Shown piece by piece: positions 36,701 through 46,819 of a stretch of DNA of 64,000 nt (positions are counted from its first letter, which is position 1; each line of letters begins with the position of its first letter). Made by a program: the position numbers and the translations under genes. The notes beneath the pieces were generated by a model that was not told where the DNA came from, made no database searches, and saw only the letters and a list, made by a program, of their open reading frames with translations. The stretch comes from Mucidula mucida. Its lineage: Eukaryota; Basidiomycota; Agaricomycetes; Agaricales; Physalacriaceae. The stretch lies in assembly GCA_015501055.1 (NCBI GenBank), contig JADNYV010000200.1, forward strand, positions 1 to 64,000, given 5' to 3'.

Positions 36701-37704
36701 GATGGGGTCTCTGAGATAGCAGCCTTCATCCATTCAAGGTCTGGATTGGTGGCGGGAGCCAAAGGGAAGTAGCGACGTCTGATATACTCGGGAGTCCCTT
36801 CTTCGGGTTCTGGCTCGGTGTTCTTTTTAACAAGGGGTCCTTTATAAGAGCCCAAGGACACGGTCTCGTCATCGGCGGTAGGCGGGGGGAGCGCAAGAAG
36901 CGTCTTTTTACGCGGAGATGGAGGTGCAGACTCGTAGACATAGACGTCCTTGGGCGACAGCTCTGCGAAGCGTAACTTTCTTGGAGGCCGATTTGGCGTG
37001 GATGGACGTGAGGTAGCTGCTGATATTGACCTGTATGGTGGCGGGGACGCTATAGAATAGACCGAGTCAGAGTGCACGGCCAGATGAGCCGGTGCTAACT
37101 AGCTTTACCTGATCTATCAGGCTCATTGGTTATAGGCACTTATAAGGTGTTAATCAAGGAATTGGCAGCAATTGGGCGCTTACCTTCGGGCAAGGTGATA
37201 TGTAATGGATCCTTATTGGAGAGTGTATCTAGAGTCAATATAAGATGTTGGACACGCGGAGAGCAATGCCTACCCACCTAATCCATGTTTTCTCTTCTTC
37301 TCTCGCGTCTCCTTCGCCTTCTTCAAAATATCTCCAATGTCAGAACCAAAGCGTTCAAAAATCTCTTGCCTCTCCTTGTCTCTCTCTTCATCTGTCATGT
37401 TCTCTACGCGAAGCTGGTTTTGCCGACTGATTTCATCGCGCCAGTCCTCGGAGACATCGGATTCAACAGGTGGATTGAACGGTTTATTCTGCGAAACGAC
37501 AACAGGAACCTCCCGGATTCGCGTCGATGGGCCAGCTACTTTGCTCTCTTCCTCTCGTCTACGAGCGAAAGCGCTTTTGCCCTTGGACCGGTGCTGAGCG
37601 ACAGGAAATCCGGATATTCCAGACGACGACGACAGAAGACGGGGAGCAGCATGGCTGCCGGATGGGGCGCGCTCGAGTACGGAGCCGACAAGAGAGGTCT
37701 GCAT
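33748..37704 (-). CDS. RPAP1: RPAP1, RNA polymerase II-associated protein 1
   Basis: Three exons: 37704-37278, 37228-37184 and 37049-33748, summing to 3774 nt (1257 residues). The N-terminal exon carries the RPAP1_N signature (WRDEISRQNQLRVENMTDEE, then QEIFERFG) near residues 85-125. The long third exon begins with a proline-rich linker, then RPAP1_C features: YFPLAPATNPDLEWM, VRFDLSGTPIP, and LPTHLGLHHHAEGSHAGYT leading to IDDIFLLARS. A long helical-repeat-like region follows to the end. RPAP1 (yeast Rba50) helps assemble RNA polymerase II and bring it to the nucleus. The gene starts 110 bp from the AP-3 mu start on the opposite strand, so the two probably share a bidirectional promoter. 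Confidence 0.9.
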
Positions 37705-37814
37705 GATGGTGGTTGTGGTTCAAGATCGGCGTGTCACCCGTTCTGTCATCGACGACCACCAGGCAACTCCCGGTTCTCCATCTCTTTTTCACCGATGCTG
37801 AATTACTTTAGGAT
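37705..37814. promoter_or_regulatory. Divergent promoter between RPAP1 and AP-3 mu
   Basis: Only 110 bp separate the two start codons, which point away from each other. No TATA box is evident, as is common for fungal housekeeping genes. Confidence 0.5.
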
Positions 37815-38963
37815 ATGCCTCTGGATGGCCTCATCATTTTGGACGCGGCCCAGCGCCCGATTCTGCAGTCTACTAATGCTGTCCTCTACGACCAAGTAAG
37901 CGTGCCATGTAACGATATACACCTGGTCTGCGCGCTTTCTCCCCCCACGGATCCACTGCTCGGGATAGCTTTTCTCGATGCCTTTATTACCGTACTCAAG
38001 GCATATTTTGGTGACGGTGTCAACGCCATCGCGCTGCAGGACAATTTTGACATTGTATATCAACTCATCGCTGAGAGCCTCGATGCCGGACACCCGTTGA
38101 CCACCTCCCCAAACGCCCTACGCGACATTGTCACGCCTCCTTCACTACTCAACTCCCTCCTCGGCGGCCAGTCGAATGCCCCGAAACCCTTCACCAGCCC
38201 TATTCCGTGGCGCCGAGCGGGCGTTAGACACGTTAATAACGAGATATACTTTGACATTGTCGAGACGCTAAAAGTCCTTGTATCTCGGACCGGAAACACA
38301 TTATCCTCCTCGGTCAGAGGCAGAATTGACGTTGACTCGCGGTTGTCCGGCGTTCCAGATTGTACATTGACTTTATCGAACCCTTCCCTGATCAACCAGC
38401 CCGCATTCCACCCATGTATTCGCCTTGCCAGGTGGACCAGCCACCAGAGCATGTCCTTCGTTCCCCCCGATGGCAAGTTTGTCCTCGCCGATTACCAGTT
38501 GCCTCAGGCGCCTCCCATTCCTATCACGCTGAAGATAACCTCTTCCCCCGGAAAGTTTGAAGTCCTTCTGACCTCGCGTATGACCACGCATATCATGGAA
38601 AAGGTCGAACTCGAAATCCCGTTTGGTTCGCCTGTACCAGGCTTACGCGGAATCGGGTCTTCGTGGACCTGGGATGCGCGCTCTCATGTCCTCCGTTTTG
38701 AGATGCCCCAGATTCCCCCCAGTGGGCGTTACGCGTTGAAAGCAGAGTGGAACCCTGAAGCGACGTATGTTCTTTGCACGTTTCCCCGGAAACTACTCAA
38801 TTCTTACAGACCCTCACCGGCTCATGTCGTCCTGGTCCGCTTCTCTGTGCCCTCGCATACATTCTCCAGTCTCCGAGTTTCCAAGTTTACTGTCAGTGAA
38901 GAGTATACCCCGTTCAAGGGCGTAAGAGGACGAAGCGAGGGCCACATTGAATGGAGGTGGTAG
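37815..38963 (+). CDS. APM3: AP-3 adaptor complex mu subunit
   Basis: Single open exon of 382 residues. The N-terminal longin-like half (LDGLIILDAAQRPIL, LLGIAFLDAFITVLKAYFGD, DNFDIVYQLIAESLDAG) is followed by the linker motif SPIPWRRAGVRHVNNEIYFD near residue 130. The mu-homology domain follows (FHPCIRLARW, MSFVPPDGKFVLADYQL, and FTVSEEYTPFKGVRG near the end). PWRR.GV..NNE.YFD is typical of AP-3 mu. AP-3 sorts cargo from Golgi/endosome to vacuole by recognising tyrosine-based signals. Two points stand out: there are no introns although neighbours are intron-rich, and the N-terminal half seems somewhat shorter than in other fungal AP-3 mu proteins, so a small deletion is possible. Confidence 0.88.
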   Translation: MPLDGLIILDAAQRPILQSTNAVLYDQVSVPCNDIHLVCALSPPTDPLLGIAFLDAFITVLKAYFGDGVNAIALQDNFDIVYQLIAESLDAGHPLTTSPNALRDIVTPPSLLNSLLGGQSNAPKPFTSPIPWRRAGVRHVNNEIYFDIVETLKVLVSRTGNTLSSSVRGRIDVDSRLSGVPDCTLTLSNPSLINQPAFHPCIRLARWTSHQSMSFVPPDGKFVLADYQLPQAPPIPITLKITSSPGKFEVLLTSRMTTHIMEKVELEIPFGSPVPGLRGIGSSWTWDARSHVLRFEMPQIPPSGRYALKAEWNPEATYVLCTFPRKLLNSYRPSPAHVVLVRFSVPSHTFSSLRVSKFTVSEEYTPFKGVRGRSEGHIEWRW

Positions 38964-39479
38964 AATAGACTGTTCCAAGAAAAAGTAAATGTCTTCTTGA
39001 CGCTGAGGAGAAACTATATTCTACGATCATCTATGAATGGCGACCGCGCAACATGTCAAGAATGTTGCTAGGGTACACTTCAAAGTGCCCTTTTATTTTT
39101 CTGGCGCACTCTCATGTATCATGCCAAAATGGGACCAATAGGTGAAGGAACTAAATGAAATGTTGTGGCGGACATTGTACCGCCGGCAAGCCTGCATTCA
39201 GGTCTTGGGCATTGACTCTGACCCTTCACAGCTTCTCTGAAAGCCCTTTCACTCTTACATACAGTGATTTAGACTGAACCTGATGGCTTCTCCCGAAGTG
39301 GAGGGATGCCAGCTCATCCTCCCAAGCTATCTCCACATCGAGTTGAAATGTCGGGGATAAACGGGTGTTTATGCAAGGGTAATTGTTGAGTGAGTGAGCG
39401 CGCTCCCTCTACTTACTAACCACAGCACTCACACATCTCCACCTCACTCAGGTCGGAAGTGAGATGTTACATTGGGCTC
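38964..39479. other. Intergenic region
   Basis: About 500 bp between AP-3 mu and the DIRS-like element. Nothing recognisable. Confidence 0.4.
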
Positions 39480-39659
39480 ACTCTCGCTCGAGTGAACTCA
39501 ATCTTGTGAGTGTTTTCTCTGCCTCGCGTCTTCGGCCCTCATACCTCCAGTAGCGTCTTCGGCGCATACTGTCCTTTCCCTCGGCGCGTATCTCATTGCT
39601 GCGTCTTCAGCGCCCTTTCTTGTACATTCTGTATTACCCTTATTCTCTTTTAGGTATTT

Positions 39660-39762
39660 CTCCTGGCTCGACAGTGAGACATCTTACCAAGCATCTCTTA
39701 CTGTTGAGCCAGGTGTGTCTTATTATCATTTTCTCAAAGTATTTCTTACCGTCGAGCCAGAG
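39660..39762. repeat. Terminal hairpin and direct repeat of the DIRS-like element
   Basis: CCTGGCTCGACAGTGAGA at 39662-39679 pairs with TCTTACTGTTGAGCCAGG at 39696-39713 (two mismatches, 16-base loop). A third copy, TTCTTACCGTCGAGCCAG, lies at 39743-39760 in the orientation of the second. Just to the left, GCGTCTTCGGC-type words recur three times (about 39530-39610). This arrangement of inverted and internal complementary repeats fits a DIRS-type end. Confidence 0.55.
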
Positions 39763-40019
39763 CTTTTATTGACTGGAAAACCCATCCATAACTCATATAT
39801 GTTAGAGTTATTTACCCACCCTTATACATAGTTGGCCTCACTATGCCCTTGACCCAGGGGATTAATTGTCTTGAGTTCGATATGCGCCAATTAGCCAAAG
39901 GTAGCCCCCCAAAGCTTCCGGGGGCTCCAACCGTCGATAAATTGTGACAAACCGGTTAAAGAGGTATAAGAGATATGCATTGAAGAGGAAGGATGGGGAG
40001 TCACAAAGTATTTGGCGCT

Positions 40020-41100
40020 GTGTGGGGGTCATGCTGCTGCATAGCACATAGGAGGACGAGGTGTTTGCAGATGTAAATTTAGAAGGTGTCCAAGGACCAA
40101 CGTCCGGTCGCCTGGATTGCGCGCATGTCCGCTCCTTCGGACACCATCAAGGTTGCACCACCAGCGCGAAGGGATTGACCAGCATACCGGCAGTTGGCCG
40201 TAATATGGCGGAGGCAGCGGATGAACCAAGAGTGAGAAGGAACCTTGCCATTAGATCGCATCCAGAGGAAAGGGTCAAAGTTGAAACATATATCTTGACT
40301 GATCAAATAGCACTGTAAAATTGGCAAAGGATTACCAACTTGCTGTGGTGGGATGATGATTCGCGCTCCTTCAGAAAATTGGTCCATCTTGTGACTCCTG
40401 AGCTTAAAGGAGAAACCCTTGCGCACAAACTCTGCGGAAAACCAACTTGTGAATTTTGTTGAGTTACATAGGCGGCGAGAGTTAGGAGCAACCATTTCTC
40501 CCAGGCGCAAGAGGCCATAGAATCTGGTCGCAAGCATTGCTACAAAAAGAAGGTCATTGTGTCGTGGATGATGAGGTAGGTTGTTAATGGCCTTGATGAC
40601 TGCAGAAAGAGGGAGTGCCTCTTTGTGGCATACCGGCTTGCTATAAAGGCGCCGGCAGCCTTTTGAAAGGGCCTTCATGAAAGCATCATGTCAAAAGAAA
40701 TGCACTTAAGGGTACATCTTCTCCAATTGATTGCAAATGCCGGAGAGGTAAGTGTTGACGCTCCGGGGTTTGATGTGGTTGCACATATAGATAGTATAGT
40801 TTTTTAGAGAGTGAAGGGTAGGTTTGCTTGAAATTTTGTGGCAATTGCAGAACACTATCCAAGAGTTCAACGCCGAGCCATACAAGCCTTCTATTGGCAG
40901 GTTGATAGCGGCAGTGAGCGCAATGTGTATCTCCCGTTTGAAATTATTGTCTGTCCAGCGTGGCCGAACGGGCTGTCTGGACACGGGGAGTTGATGTGTC
41001 ATTTTTTTTGCTGCCCCCAGCATCATCCAAGGGGGTTGAAGGATCTGGATGCTGAGTCCAGGGACCAAATGCTTAGCTAAGTCAAAATTGTGTTGAGAGA
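40020..41100 (-). pseudogene. Tyrosine recombinase of the DIRS-like element
   Basis: Two frames together give the fungal DIRS recombinase. The N-terminal core-binding part reads GLYGSALNSWIVFCNCHKI and HIKPRSVNTYLSGICNQLE (end of the reading frame 41473-40706). The catalytic part (40678-40079) contains LLFVAMLATRFYGLLRLGEM, RAGGATLMVSEG and GRWSLDTF. A stop directly follows DTF; the next codons read IYICKH, where the catalytic tyrosine would be. The frame break near 40700 and this stop make the enzyme inactive. Confidence 0.8.
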
Positions 41101-41690
41101 GTGCATTGGCAATGCTATTCTTGACACTGTCTATGTGAGGAACCCAAAGGTCAATGTTGTGTGTTATAATAAGGTTAACAGAGTCCTTAAGAATGCTGTT
41201 GTACTTCGGTAGGGTAGCGAGTGAATTATAAATGTCAACTGTATTGGTATTATTTGTAAAAACGGCCAACTTGTGACAATACAAAGTGAGCAAGCCTGAA
41301 GCCACAAATGACTTGCAAAAGTGCTTCAGAGCAGCTAATACACAGGTTGCTTCCCAGAAGAAGATTTTGGAAGCCATAGGCAAATTGGAAGGGACTGGAA
41401 TGTGAAATGCAAGTTTTGTACCATAATACCAGAAATCTATACCCTCCAACAATGCATCACACATAATTGTCATGTCTGCTTCGCAGTATGGATCCCAGTC
41501 CAGCGTGTCAAATACAAAAATCCCAGCAGAACTTGAGACATGATTAACAAACCAGATGAGATTGTCTCAAACGGTGTTGTTCATGTAGATTGGAGCAAAT
41601 TGTTTGTGCTTGTTGGATGTTTTGAGGTAAATATGACAAAGCGCCGAACACATTAACAGAAAAACATTAAACAATCACAACATCCATCCC
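41101..41690 (-). pseudogene. Reverse transcriptase tail and RNase H-like region
   Basis: The segment reading WFVNHVSSSAGIFVFDTLDW then DPYCEADMTIMCDALLEGID (about 41560-41440), with SKIFFWEATCVLAALKHF and NTNTVDIYNSLATLP further on, resembles the connection/RNase H part of fungal DIRS polyproteins. A stop precedes it (near 41566). Upstream, KTSNKHKQFAPIYMNN looks like the thumb region, directly after the gag part. Confidence 0.65.
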
Positions 41691-41810
41691 ACTAACTGTT
41701 TCCATTCCATGCATCTCCGTTGTCAAGAGGAGGTGTTTATGAATTTGTTAACGGCATCAACAAGGTCGTGCTTGGAGTCTGGAGGCATGATAAGGATCAT
41801 CCTATTGACA

Positions 41811-43091
41811 TCAACTGCAAACAGTCTCTGTACGAGCAACAATTGGTATTTCAGTTCCTGCAGATTTCAGAATGCCTACCACAGCCACTAGGTTTCCTTT
41901 GTCGTGACACATTAATGCCAGATTCCGAGAGCCAAGATTTCTTGTTGCTTTCAAACTCAGGGAGGTTGTTGAAGCAAACTTCTCTGTCCTGCGCCATAAC
42001 ATTCTGTCTGTTGTCCTTCTCGAACTCAATGACTTGTAAATGGTAGATTTTGTCATGATATAGTTTTTGTACTTTTGCAGCTCGGCTGCTCGGTTGGTGA
42101 AAGCGAAGCAGACAGCTTGTTTGAACGCGAGCCAAGCTTTGTGCCAGGCAGTTCTGTTGGAGACGCCAGACGCTTTGCTGGATTGAAGGTGCTTGAGGAC
42201 ATTGTCAAAGTCAAAGTAGTCTCCAATAAGGAGGAGTCTCCAATCTTCTTGGGAGAAGTGTGGACATTTGAATGTGAACATGATTTGACACTGGGCTTCT
42301 TTAGAGTCTTTAGAATGGTTCTCAAGTTGAGCATGGGTGAGTCCTTTTGGATCTTGTGTCGAGTTCATTCTGGTTGCTCTTGTCCCACGCAAAGAGGGAT
42401 TTGTCCAGACGAGGTTTGCAACCCCTCAAAACGGACGCGGAACTTGAATGTGATGATAAACTGGAGGAGGATGAGCTTAGCGGCATGTATTGATGGTGTT
42501 GACATCGCTTATGGTGATGTTGATGACCATAATGTTGGTGTCGACTGTGTGAACAAGGGGGCCTACTTCTGCTTCGGCGACTACGCTGACCTGGAGGAGA
42601 GAGCAAGCATACTTTGCTTCTACCCCTACTGACTGGCCGTAAGACTGGCAGTGGATTTCCCGGGTTTGATTGAAGGATTGGCTGTTGACTCGGACCCGGT
42701 TGTTGAGATGGTGAATGAGATGGTTGTTGGACTGGTGGACAAAGAGGTTGTTGGACTGGTTGGAAGACTGGTGCTCAAGGGGGTTGTAGAACCTGCAGCT
42801 GTAATGGCTGCTGGTGTGGATGTTGGTTTGGGTGACCCCCTTATTGGGGACTGCTTCCACAACTAGGATGTTGGTCTGTCCCGGCATCTTGTTGTGGGCT
42901 GCCTCCGCAATCATGTTCGCGGTCGACATCATTAAGGAGCCCGTGCCAGCGAAGGACTCAACTCTCGTCCCAAGGGATGTTGATCGTGTTACACCCGGAG
43001 ACGGTGATGTCCTTGATTCTCTTCTCTGCCTCCGCTCGCGTGAGATGTCATGATTTGTACCGTTCAACGATGTTGTTGAGGACTTGGGCAA
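41811..43091 (-). pseudogene. Gag-like region of the DIRS-like element
   Basis: Overlapping frames contain segments typical of fungal DIRS gag proteins: CPHFSQEDWRLLLIGDYFDF, TAWHKAWLAFKQAVCFAFTN and RAAELQKYKNYIM at the C-terminal side, preceded by a proline/glutamine- and histidine-rich low-complexity stretch (42477-42860). The coding frame changes more than once, so the protein is broken. Confidence 0.65.
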
Positions 43092-44466
43092 CTCGTGGCC
43101 GCATTTCCTTCGGTATCCAGCATTCTGTCCATCAACCGGCTGCGAGTCTTACATTCTTTAGGCTGCCCCGCGTTTTCCCCAAGAAATCATCGAAATCATC
43201 ATAAACCACTGTCATTCTGATAAGGGCACTCTTTCCGTCCTCGCCAATGTCAGTTGGTCATGGCTGCACTCTGCACGTAGCCATCTCTTCGCAAGAGTAG
43301 AGCTGCGTGAACTCTATCGCTTATCTGCAACTGCAGACAGGCCAGTGCCTTTTGACCCTTTTTGGAGATTCCAATTTGGGCTAGAAATCATGAGAAGCTC
43401 GCCCGCCATTGCTTCCTACGTTCGCTTTGTGCAAATCAGAGCCAAGTCAGATCGGCAGCATATGCTTGTCACTCAAGGATTCCAGTTCCTGTCTCTCCTT
43501 CCCAATCTACACACTCTCTCCTTGGTTGATGTATACTGGCCAGGTCTCACACTTGAAGACATACCAACAATCCAGAGAGGCATATCTACTGTTGCTCCTA
43601 CCTTGCAAGAACTATCCCTGACTATAGTGACATTCGTGAATCCCACTGATCTCGCGTTGTTTATACGCGCTTTCCCCAAGGTCAAGTGGGTGTCCTTTTC
43701 CAATTGTATATTTACATGGCGGGACCCAGATGCACTCACAATGGTGTCTGTACTTGGTGGATTCCCAGAGCCGCGGGTGCAAACCTTAGTCTACGTCAGC
43801 ATTCACAACTGTCCATCACAAGCTATTTTGGAGATGCTTCTTCAGCGCAACACATTCAAGCTGAATTTGGAGGGAGTAAAGATCTACTGGGACGAGGAGC
43901 GCTTGACAGACTTCCTCACATATAAGGAGTTTTTCCGTGTTGTTGGAAACAGCCTACGGACCATTGAGCTGGGGGTGCGGCTGTCAGACTTTCAACAGCA
44001 TAATCCCAATGGTACGTTGGTATCTGCATACGGTGACAAGTACGGCTTAATATCTACTTCAGATATCATCCAGCTGTTATCAGAATGCTGACAGCTCTTG
44101 TCCTTCTCAATTAATACCTCCTACCGGTTACGAGACATGTTCTCAGTCTGGTTTGAACCCATTATCAAGACTGTAGCCACGCCAACACTTGAGGAACTGA
44201 ACATCCACTGCAATCTGTACTCGACTCGCGGCAGGAACCTTTATATTCCTTGGTTTAAAGTTGATAGAATGCTTTCTGATGTAGCGCGGGTACCGCTTTT
44301 CAGACGGTTGAATGTTGTCATCCATTGTATTGACACAGAAGATGTAAAGCTGTTGGTGGAACACGGTAGGAAGGAGGCCGTGCACAGCGGTCTTAGAGAA
44401 TTGATGCCTCGACTGTTACAGGCGGATATGCTTAGGATACGGGAGCCTGAGGTAGATACAATCTAG
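43091..44466 (+). pseudogene. F-box-like gene (family 2), start lost and one internal stop
   Basis: Three exon parts by comparison with its paralogues: a short first exon remnant (to 43112), exon 2 (43162-44011) and exon 3 (44063-44466). The F-box reads FPQEIIEIIINHCHSDKGTL then WSWLHSARSHLFARVELREL. A leucine-rich body follows (FQFLSLLPNLHTLSLVDVYW, LFIRAFPKVKWVSFS), then a C-terminal domain (TPTLEELNIHCNLYS to EPEVDTI). The start ATG seen in the 62 kb copy is not conserved next to the transposon junction. Exon 3 has TGA at 44089-44091 where paralogues have arginine (CR.LSS). Otherwise the frame is open to 44464. Confidence 0.8.
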
Positions 44467-44942
44467 AAGTAGATCACACTTACAGAATTCGACATCCCGA
44501 CAATTGGCGGGGCATAATTCTGAATCAGTTTATTTGCGCAAAGGCTTCAATGGTTGGGCATCATTGTAGGTATGGCTCAACGGCTAACCTTATGTGTTCT
44601 CAGTTGCCTCAATACCCTGTACTATGAATGCCACTTTGGTATTCAATGGAACGACCTCCACTAAAAATTGCGTGATGATGCTTAGTAGTACCCGCCAGTG
44701 TGTAGCCTTTACTTGGCACGTTGAAGCTGTCACACTACTGGTTCTCTAAATTACCCAACCTTTGTCACTGTAGGCAGTATGAATGGTGATGTCTTGTAAC
44801 AGCCCCATGCAGTAATAATACTATGTAGAGAACGTACAAACTGCAAAGGACCCACACTATGACCCGCCATGAGGCACAGATTGCTCATACCCAGTATCGG
44901 AAAATGAGAGCAGAGTTAAGTATGCCTTAGCGTAACCAACTT
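44467..44942. other. Intergenic region
   Basis: About 480 bp between the 3' ends of two convergent F-box copies. No feature seen. Confidence 0.4.
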
Positions 44943-46315
44943 CTAGTCACCCGAGATCGCATCTACCTCATCCCCCCGTACCCTGAGCTTACCTGCATAC
45001 AACAGTTGAGGCATATAATCTCTGCAAGTGCAATGCACTACCCCCCTCCACAACGGCTCAGTCTCTTGCAAGCCAGTGACGATGTTCAACGTTCTGAAAA
45101 GCGGTACCCGCGCTGCATCGGAAAGCGTGTCATCAATTTGTGCCCAAGGAATATATTGATTCCTGTCGCGCATCCAGTAGAGAATGCAGTGAATGGTGAA
45201 TTCCTCGAGCGTAGACGTGGCCACGGCTTCGAGAATGGGTCCGAATCAGACCAAGTGCTTGTATCGTCGCCGGTAGCAGGTGTCGATTGAGAAAGACGAG
45301 AGCCGCCGGCATCGGGATAATAGCTGGAGGATATCTGAAATAGATAGTAAACCGCTGTGCCCGTCACCATATGCAGATGCCAACGTACCATAAGGATTAT
45401 GAGAGTCCATTACATGCACGCCTAGTATGATGGTCTGCAGGTTGTTTCCAACGACACAGAAAAACTTTGCGTACGTGGCGAAGTCCATCAAGTGTTCCTC
45501 CTCCCAGTGAAACTTTACTCCCTTCAGAGAGTTGAGCTTAAACATGTTGCGCTGTAGAAGTATCTCCAGAATAGCTTGCGGCGGGCTGTCGTGAATGCTA
45601 ACATGTTCTAAGCAGATTACAGCTTGCACCGGCGGCTCTGGGAGTCCACGAAATGCAAATATCGGGGTCATTGTTGGCGCCTTCCATTCAGCATCCCATT
45701 CGCAAGTGGAGAAGGACAGCCGCTTGACCTTGAGGAAAGCGCATACGAACAGCGCGACATGGGCGGTATCCGCAAATGTCACCATAGTGAGGGATAGTTC
45801 TTCCAATGTAGGAGCGACAGTGGTCATATCTGTCAGGATAGTCGGTACGTTTCCGGGGTTGAGATTTAACCAGGCTATGTTCATTAAAGAGAGAGCGCAT
45901 AGATTGGGAAGAAGTGACAAGAACTGGAATCCTTGAGTGACGAGATACTGATCGTGATTCGCCCTTATTTGCACAAAGCGAATGCAGGAGGCAATGGAGG
46001 GCGACCTTGTTAGAATATCCAACCCAGAGTGGAATCTCCAGAAAGGGTCAAAAGGGATTGGCCCGTCTGCAGTTTCATAGAGTTCACGCAGCTCTACTTT
46101 TGCAAAAAGATGGCGACGTGCAGAGGGCAACCATGACCAACTGACAAGGGCGAGGACGGAAAGGGCGCTCTTATCATTATGAGAGTGATTCATGATGATG
46201 TCGATGATTTCTTGAGGAAGACGTGCGGCGGCACCCTGTTGAAGGTCAAGATCTAGACAGTTCGTCGACGCACAGACTAATTGGATACCGGAGGATATAC
46301 AGCCTGGGTGATCAT
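44943..46315 (-). pseudogene. F-box-like gene (family 2) with a single premature stop
   Basis: Exon 1 is 46315-46289 (MITQAVYPP), intron 46236-46288, and exon 2 starts at 46235 (GAAARLPQEIIDIIM); this start matches the 62 kb copy better than the longer open frame from 46337. A second intron of about 50 bp lies near 45330-45390. The protein has the F-box, LPNLCALSLMNI-type leucine-rich segments and ICLEHVSIHDSPPQAI. After YRRRYKHLV a TGA at 45246-45248 replaces the tryptophan of paralogues (WFEPI), and the C-terminal domain (TSTLEEFTIHC to EVDAISGD, ending 44943) follows in the same frame. A shortened product of about 330 residues could still be made. Confidence 0.75.
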
Positions 46316-46474
46316 TTTGCGTTATTGGGAACGGCAAAAGACTTCTGTACCGGGAAGCCTGTGTACTGCAATATTATCTAGAGTCTCAGTCAAGAACCAA
46401 GGCACAGCTGCTTAGATAACGCAGGTTCCCCTCACGTGCTCAAGCGCGTACCCTTGACCTTAAAGTTATACTAC

Positions 46475-46733
46475 TACTGTACTAACGCGACCGGATCTTC
46501 ACGGCATGTTACGCGTTATGATTGTGAACTAAATTACCAGTAGTTCATCCAGGGTCCATAGACCATATTAGGAGCCGCGGGAGGCGGCGGCGCGAGCCGC
46601 CGCGGCGAAAATTTCCGCATTTGGGCTGATCCCGACAAAATTTACCATTGTTACGCGTTATGGAAGCCGAATTAGTTCACTTCACGGGGCCCTGTGACGC
46701 GTTATGTGAATTAACGGTCGCGTTAGTACAGTA
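46475..46733. mobile_element. MITE with 17-bp inverted repeats and TA target duplications
   Basis: CTGTACTAACGCGACCG at 46477-46493 is matched by its perfect reverse complement at 46715-46731. Both ends are flanked by TA (46475-46476 and 46732-46733), the target site of Tc1/mariner-type transposases. The 255-bp body contains three copies of ACGCGTTATG (two preceded by TT), subterminal GTGAAC/GTTCAC words in inverted order, and a very GC-rich central hairpin (GGCGGC to GCCGCC near 46583-46606). It has no coding capacity, so it would depend on a transposase elsewhere. Confidence 0.85.
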
Positions 46734-46819
46734 CTAATTCTACTGATTCGCAGTACATTTGTTTCCAATAACGACGAAGTATAAGTCTTACGCCAGATCC
46801 CCCGATGAGTCTATCAACC

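Larger units (their letters stand above)
39480..43102 (-). mobile_element. Decayed DIRS-like (tyrosine recombinase) retrotransposon
   Basis: Read on the minus strand, the parts occur in DIRS order: a gag-like region (43091-41811), a short end piece of reverse transcriptase joined to RNase H-like sequence (about 41690-41200), a tyrosine recombinase (about 41100-40020), and terminal inverted/direct repeats (39480-39860). The reverse-transcriptase fingers and palm, with the catalytic YxDD, are missing: gag passes within about 150 bp into the thumb/connection region. Stops and frame changes are present in several places. The element is therefore an internally deleted, non-autonomous relic. Its right edge lies at about 43102, abutting an F-box copy. 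Confidence 0.8.

Noticed and set aside
41709..42632. Plus-strand frames over the DIRS-like gag region
   Set aside because: Antisense shadows; the minus strand carries the recognisable gag motifs.
42477..43091. The 204-codon frame as an independent asparagine/histidine-rich gene
   Set aside because: Its position and the flanking segments show it is an out-of-frame or low-complexity part of the DIRS-like gag region.
46316..46337. ATG at 46337 as the start of the 45 kb F-box copy
   Set aside because: With the intron removed this ATG is out of frame. The ATG at 46315 gives an exon 1 matching the 62 kb paralogue.
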